From assembly GCF_016861845.1 (NCBI RefSeq), contig NZ_BOLV01000007.1:62001-126000 (forward strand): a stretch of 64,000 bases of DNA. Direction: 5' to 3'. This document shows, one piece after another, positions 62,418 through 64,000 of the stretch. The notes under the pieces are model-generated. The model was not told the origin of the DNA and made no database searches. It was given only the letters and a program-made list of their open reading frames with translations. Numbering within the stretch: position 1 is the first letter of the stretch; each line of letters begins with the position of its first letter. The DNA comes from Lacticaseibacillus suilingensis (GTDB taxonomy: Bacteria > Bacillota > Bacilli > Lactobacillales > Lactobacillaceae). Position numbers and translations under genes: made by a program.

Positions 62418-62431
62418 GTCTTCGTTTTGAA

Positions 62432-62437
62432 ATTATA
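62432..62437 (-). promoter_or_regulatory. Extended -10 promoter upstream of typA
   Basis: TGCTATAAT on the minus strand; the -35 (TATCCA at 17 bp) is weak. Confidence 0.55.
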
Positions 62438-62469
62438 GCACAAAGGCGGGGGTGTGGATAGACTTTCTG

Positions 62470-62492
62470 AAAAGAAACCCCGCCCGAGTTTC
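62470..62492 (-). terminator. Weak terminator after the inositol monophosphatase gene
   Basis: GAAACTC, 5-nt loop, GGGTTTC (one G-U), then TTTT on the minus strand. Confidence 0.5.
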
Positions 62493-62496
62493 CTGA

Positions 62497-63267
62497 TTAC
62501 GCATTCATGCCGGCAATAAAGGCCGCGTGGACTTGAGGCATGCCTGCCACCACGACCCCGGCTTCCAGTAAATCAAGCGGCTGCCCATCGCCCCGGGTGA
62601 CCACTAAGCCGAACCCTTGGCCGATGGCAAGTCCCGCTGCCACATCCCAAGGCTGGAGCCAGGACACATACCCGCCTAGCCGCCCCAAGGCGATACTTTT
62701 AAACTCCATCCCTGCGCTGCCTGACATCCGCACCCCAGATGAGGCTAAGCCTAATTCGCCGAGATGCAGGCGGTTTTTGATTGCCATCGGCCCGCTAATG
62801 CCCACCAAGCTGGCTTCAAACGGCCGATCCAGCGGCGGTGTCAATGGCTCACCATTCAGGTTCGGCGAGAGGTCCGGCCCACCGGAAATCACCTCGTTGC
62901 GCATCACATCCATAATGGCGCCATATAGCGGCTGGCCGTCTTGATAGACGCCAATCATGACCGCAAAGTTGGCCTGCTGCTTGACGAAGTTCATCGTGCC
63001 ATCAATCGGATCGACGAAGAACACCAGCCCAGCCAGCCGATCAGCCTTGGCCGCCTGGCCTTCCTCCCCTTCAATACTGGCCTCGGGAAAAGCGGCGTGA
63101 ATTTGCTGAATCAGAAAGGCCTGGTTAGCTTTGTCGACATTTGTGACTAAATCATTGCGATTGCTTTTGGTGGCAACGGTCAGTGGCTGTTGCATCGCCG
63201 CCAGAATTTGTTTGCGGCTAATTTGAAGCCAGCCTTTGACGGTTTCATCGAGGGCTTTGATTTCCAC
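62497..63267 (-). CDS. Inositol monophosphatase family protein
   Basis: A 256-residue Mg-dependent phosphatase of the SuhB/IMPase family. Metal-site motifs: EGEEGQ (about 68-73), FFVDPIDGTMNFV (about 83-95) and LQPWDVAAGLAIGQG. Bacterial homologues act on inositol-1-phosphate, NADP or fructose-1,6-bisphosphate; the substrate here is open. GTG start at 63267 after AAGGAG. It begins 4 bp after the UPF0223 gene ends and is cotranscribed with it, matching the B. subtilis yktA-yktC neighbourhood. Confidence 0.9.
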   Translation of the reverse strand: MEIKALDETVKGWLQISRKQILAAMQQPLTVATKSNRNDLVTNVDKANQAFLIQQIHAAFPEASIEGEEGQAAKADRLAGLVFFVDPIDGTMNFVKQQANFAVMIGVYQDGQPLYGAIMDVMRNEVISGGPDLSPNLNGEPLTPPLDRPFEASLVGISGPMAIKNRLHLGELGLASSGVRMSGSAGMEFKSIALGRLGGYVSWLQPWDVAAGLAIGQGFGLVVTRGDGQPLDLLEAGVVVAGMPQVHAAFIAGMNA

Positions 63268-63271
63268 AATG

Positions 63272-63550
63272 TCACTCCTTCATTTTAAAGCGATTAGCCG
63301 TGGTGGCTTGCGCCTGCTTGACGACTCGGTAGAACGAGTAACCGGATACCGCCTCAAAAGCGCGGCCAAGCTGGCGCTCTTCGCCTTTGGTCGGGACCAC
63401 CTGCTTAAAACCTTGATAAGCGGCTTGTAAGTTGGCCCGGTTGACCCCTTTTTCATAAGCATCTTCCACGAGCTGATAAAACGTCGTCACTTTGACCATA
63501 TCAGCCTGCGACCAGTCTAAGTCTAACGGGTATTCATAATTCGGTTTCAT
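63272..63550 (-). CDS. UPF0223 family protein (YktA-like)
   Basis: A 92-residue protein starting MKPNYEYPLDLDWSQADMVK, with QGFKQVVPTKGEERQLGRAFE in the middle and SGYSFYRVVKQA near the end. These are the hallmark segments of UPF0223, a family of unknown function found only in Firmicutes. AGGAGA lies 6 nt before ATG at 63550. Its start overlaps the end of the upstream gene by 4 bp (ATGA), so three genes form one coupled series. Confidence 0.9.
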   Translation of the reverse strand: MKPNYEYPLDLDWSQADMVKVTTFYQLVEDAYEKGVNRANLQAAYQGFKQVVPTKGEERQLGRAFEAVSGYSFYRVVKQAQATTANRFKMKE

Positions 63551-64000
63551 GCTTTCTCTCCTGCTTCCACTGCCGCGATTTGCGCAGCGAGACGCGTGAG
63601 GCACGCCTCTAGCTGGGTGTTCTCAGCTTCAGAGCCTTTGACCTCAAAAGCCGGCGTCACCCCGCGGGCATCAATTTGCACCGGCCGCGCGTAGGCTGTC
63701 GGCTTAGCCTCATTATCATACAGGCTCGCCACCGGTGCAATCAAGGCGCGCCCAAACAAGGCGGCGAGTAGGCGCTCCACCAATCGGCCAGCGACAGTAG
63801 CATCAACATTAGCGGCGAAGGTGGTGCAGGCCTCAGTGCACTGCGTCATCAAAGCCGCCCCATCTTCACCTTGCAATAAGCTCATCACCGCCGTCGCGCC
63901 GATAAATGCCCGGCTCCAAAGCAAGGCAAAATCCTGCTGCGTCCCCACCGCATACGCCGTGACCGCATCGGCGGGCACGTCGAAAGCGCTGGCAATCTGA
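63547..64000 (-). CDS. Unknown protein, N-terminus outside the window
   Basis: The frame is open from base 64000 to a stop at 63547, about 150 codons, with residues QIASAFDVPADAVTAY at the upstream edge. It is Ala-rich and helical, with two or three Cys (TQCTEACTTF) and a mixed middle part LFGRALIAPVASLYDNEA. An internal GTG at 63978 is not a likely start because there is no ribosome site and the frame continues upstream. It is coupled to the UPF0223 gene. I do not recognise the family; AFDVPADAVTAYAVG could be the end of a small DNA-binding domain, but that is a guess. Confidence 0.6.
   Translation of the reverse strand, partial: QIASAFDVPADAVTAYAVGTQQDFALLWSRAFIGATAVMSLLQGEDGAALMTQCTEACTTFAANVDATVAGRLVERLLAALFGRALIAPVASLYDNEAKPTAYARPVQIDARGVTPAFEVKGSEAENTQLEACLTRLAAQIAAVEAGEKA

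Noticed and set aside
62219-62440. A T-box riboswitch in the typA leader
   Set aside because: The conserved T-box sequence (AGGGTGGNACCGCG type) is absent, and typA is not an aminoacyl-tRNA synthetase or amino-acid gene.

Overview
The window looks like core chromosome of a fairly GC-rich lactic acid bacterium. The gene content and order best fit Lactobacillaceae, probably the Lacticaseibacillus (L. casei) side. Supporting signs are dnaE-pfkA-pyk followed by a UPF0756 gene, ftsW-pyc-ylbG-rsmD-coaD-sepM, comEA-comEC-holA, rpsO-rnjB, tig and clpX-engB, a zinc-free ribosomal protein L32, and an FNR-like regulator with two cysteines. There is no phage, insertion sequence, CRISPR array, tRNA or rRNA. 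The identifications come from reading motifs and family knowledge; no database search was run.

Layout. 1-6.8 kb (minus strand): UPF0756 membrane protein (cut by the window edge), pyruvate kinase, phosphofructokinase and DnaE, with a small DUF2929 gene divergent from dnaE. 7.3-14 kb: lipoprotein, 5'-nucleotidase-like phosphoesterase, DUF1836 protein, rpmF, a VOC protein, and clpB under a perfect CtsR operator. 14.5-21 kb: lapA, a short-chain dehydrogenase and rnz, an OatA-like acyltransferase, obgE, and an FNR-like regulator with its own FNR box. 21.2-27 kb: AraC regulator and mupG-like gene on minus, divergent from the fructose operon fruR-fruK-fruA on plus. 27-34 kb: uvrC, two very small ORFs with terminators, an MFS exporter, an orphan GlnQ-type ATPase, a small SPJ_0845-like protein, a TauE/SafE permease, a MazG-like protein and engB. 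33.8-46 kb: clpX, tig, a phosphatase, a HAD hydrolase, an aminotransferase, tuf, a TPR protein, rnjB, rpsO and, on plus, rpsT. 45.7-56.7 kb: a long minus-strand series of overlapping genes from ftsW through pyc, ylbG, rsmD, coaD and sepM to comEA, comEC and holA. 57-64 kb: a C1 aminopeptidase on plus; a small hypothetical gene, mntH, typA, an inositol monophosphatase-like gene, UPF0223 and a truncated unknown gene on minus.

The genes are ordinary housekeeping functions: lower glycolysis, protein quality control (clpB, clpX, tig), translation (tuf, typA, rpsO, rpsT, rpmF, obgE), RNA decay (rnz, rnjB), competence and replication, and fructose uptake.

The unusual content is in the long intergenic gaps. 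Two families of multi-stem repeats occupy the gaps upstream of clpB, obgE, clpX and rnjB. Family 1 lies at 20030-20290 and 35172-35425. Family 2 lies at 14088-14305, 35435-35587 and 44551-44703. Copies keep short loop sequences while the stems change on both sides at once (compensatory substitutions), which points to a conserved folded structure. I do not recognise either family as a described element. Other notable structure includes a 26-bp hairpin after the DUF2929 gene and structured leaders on rpsO, tuf and typA.
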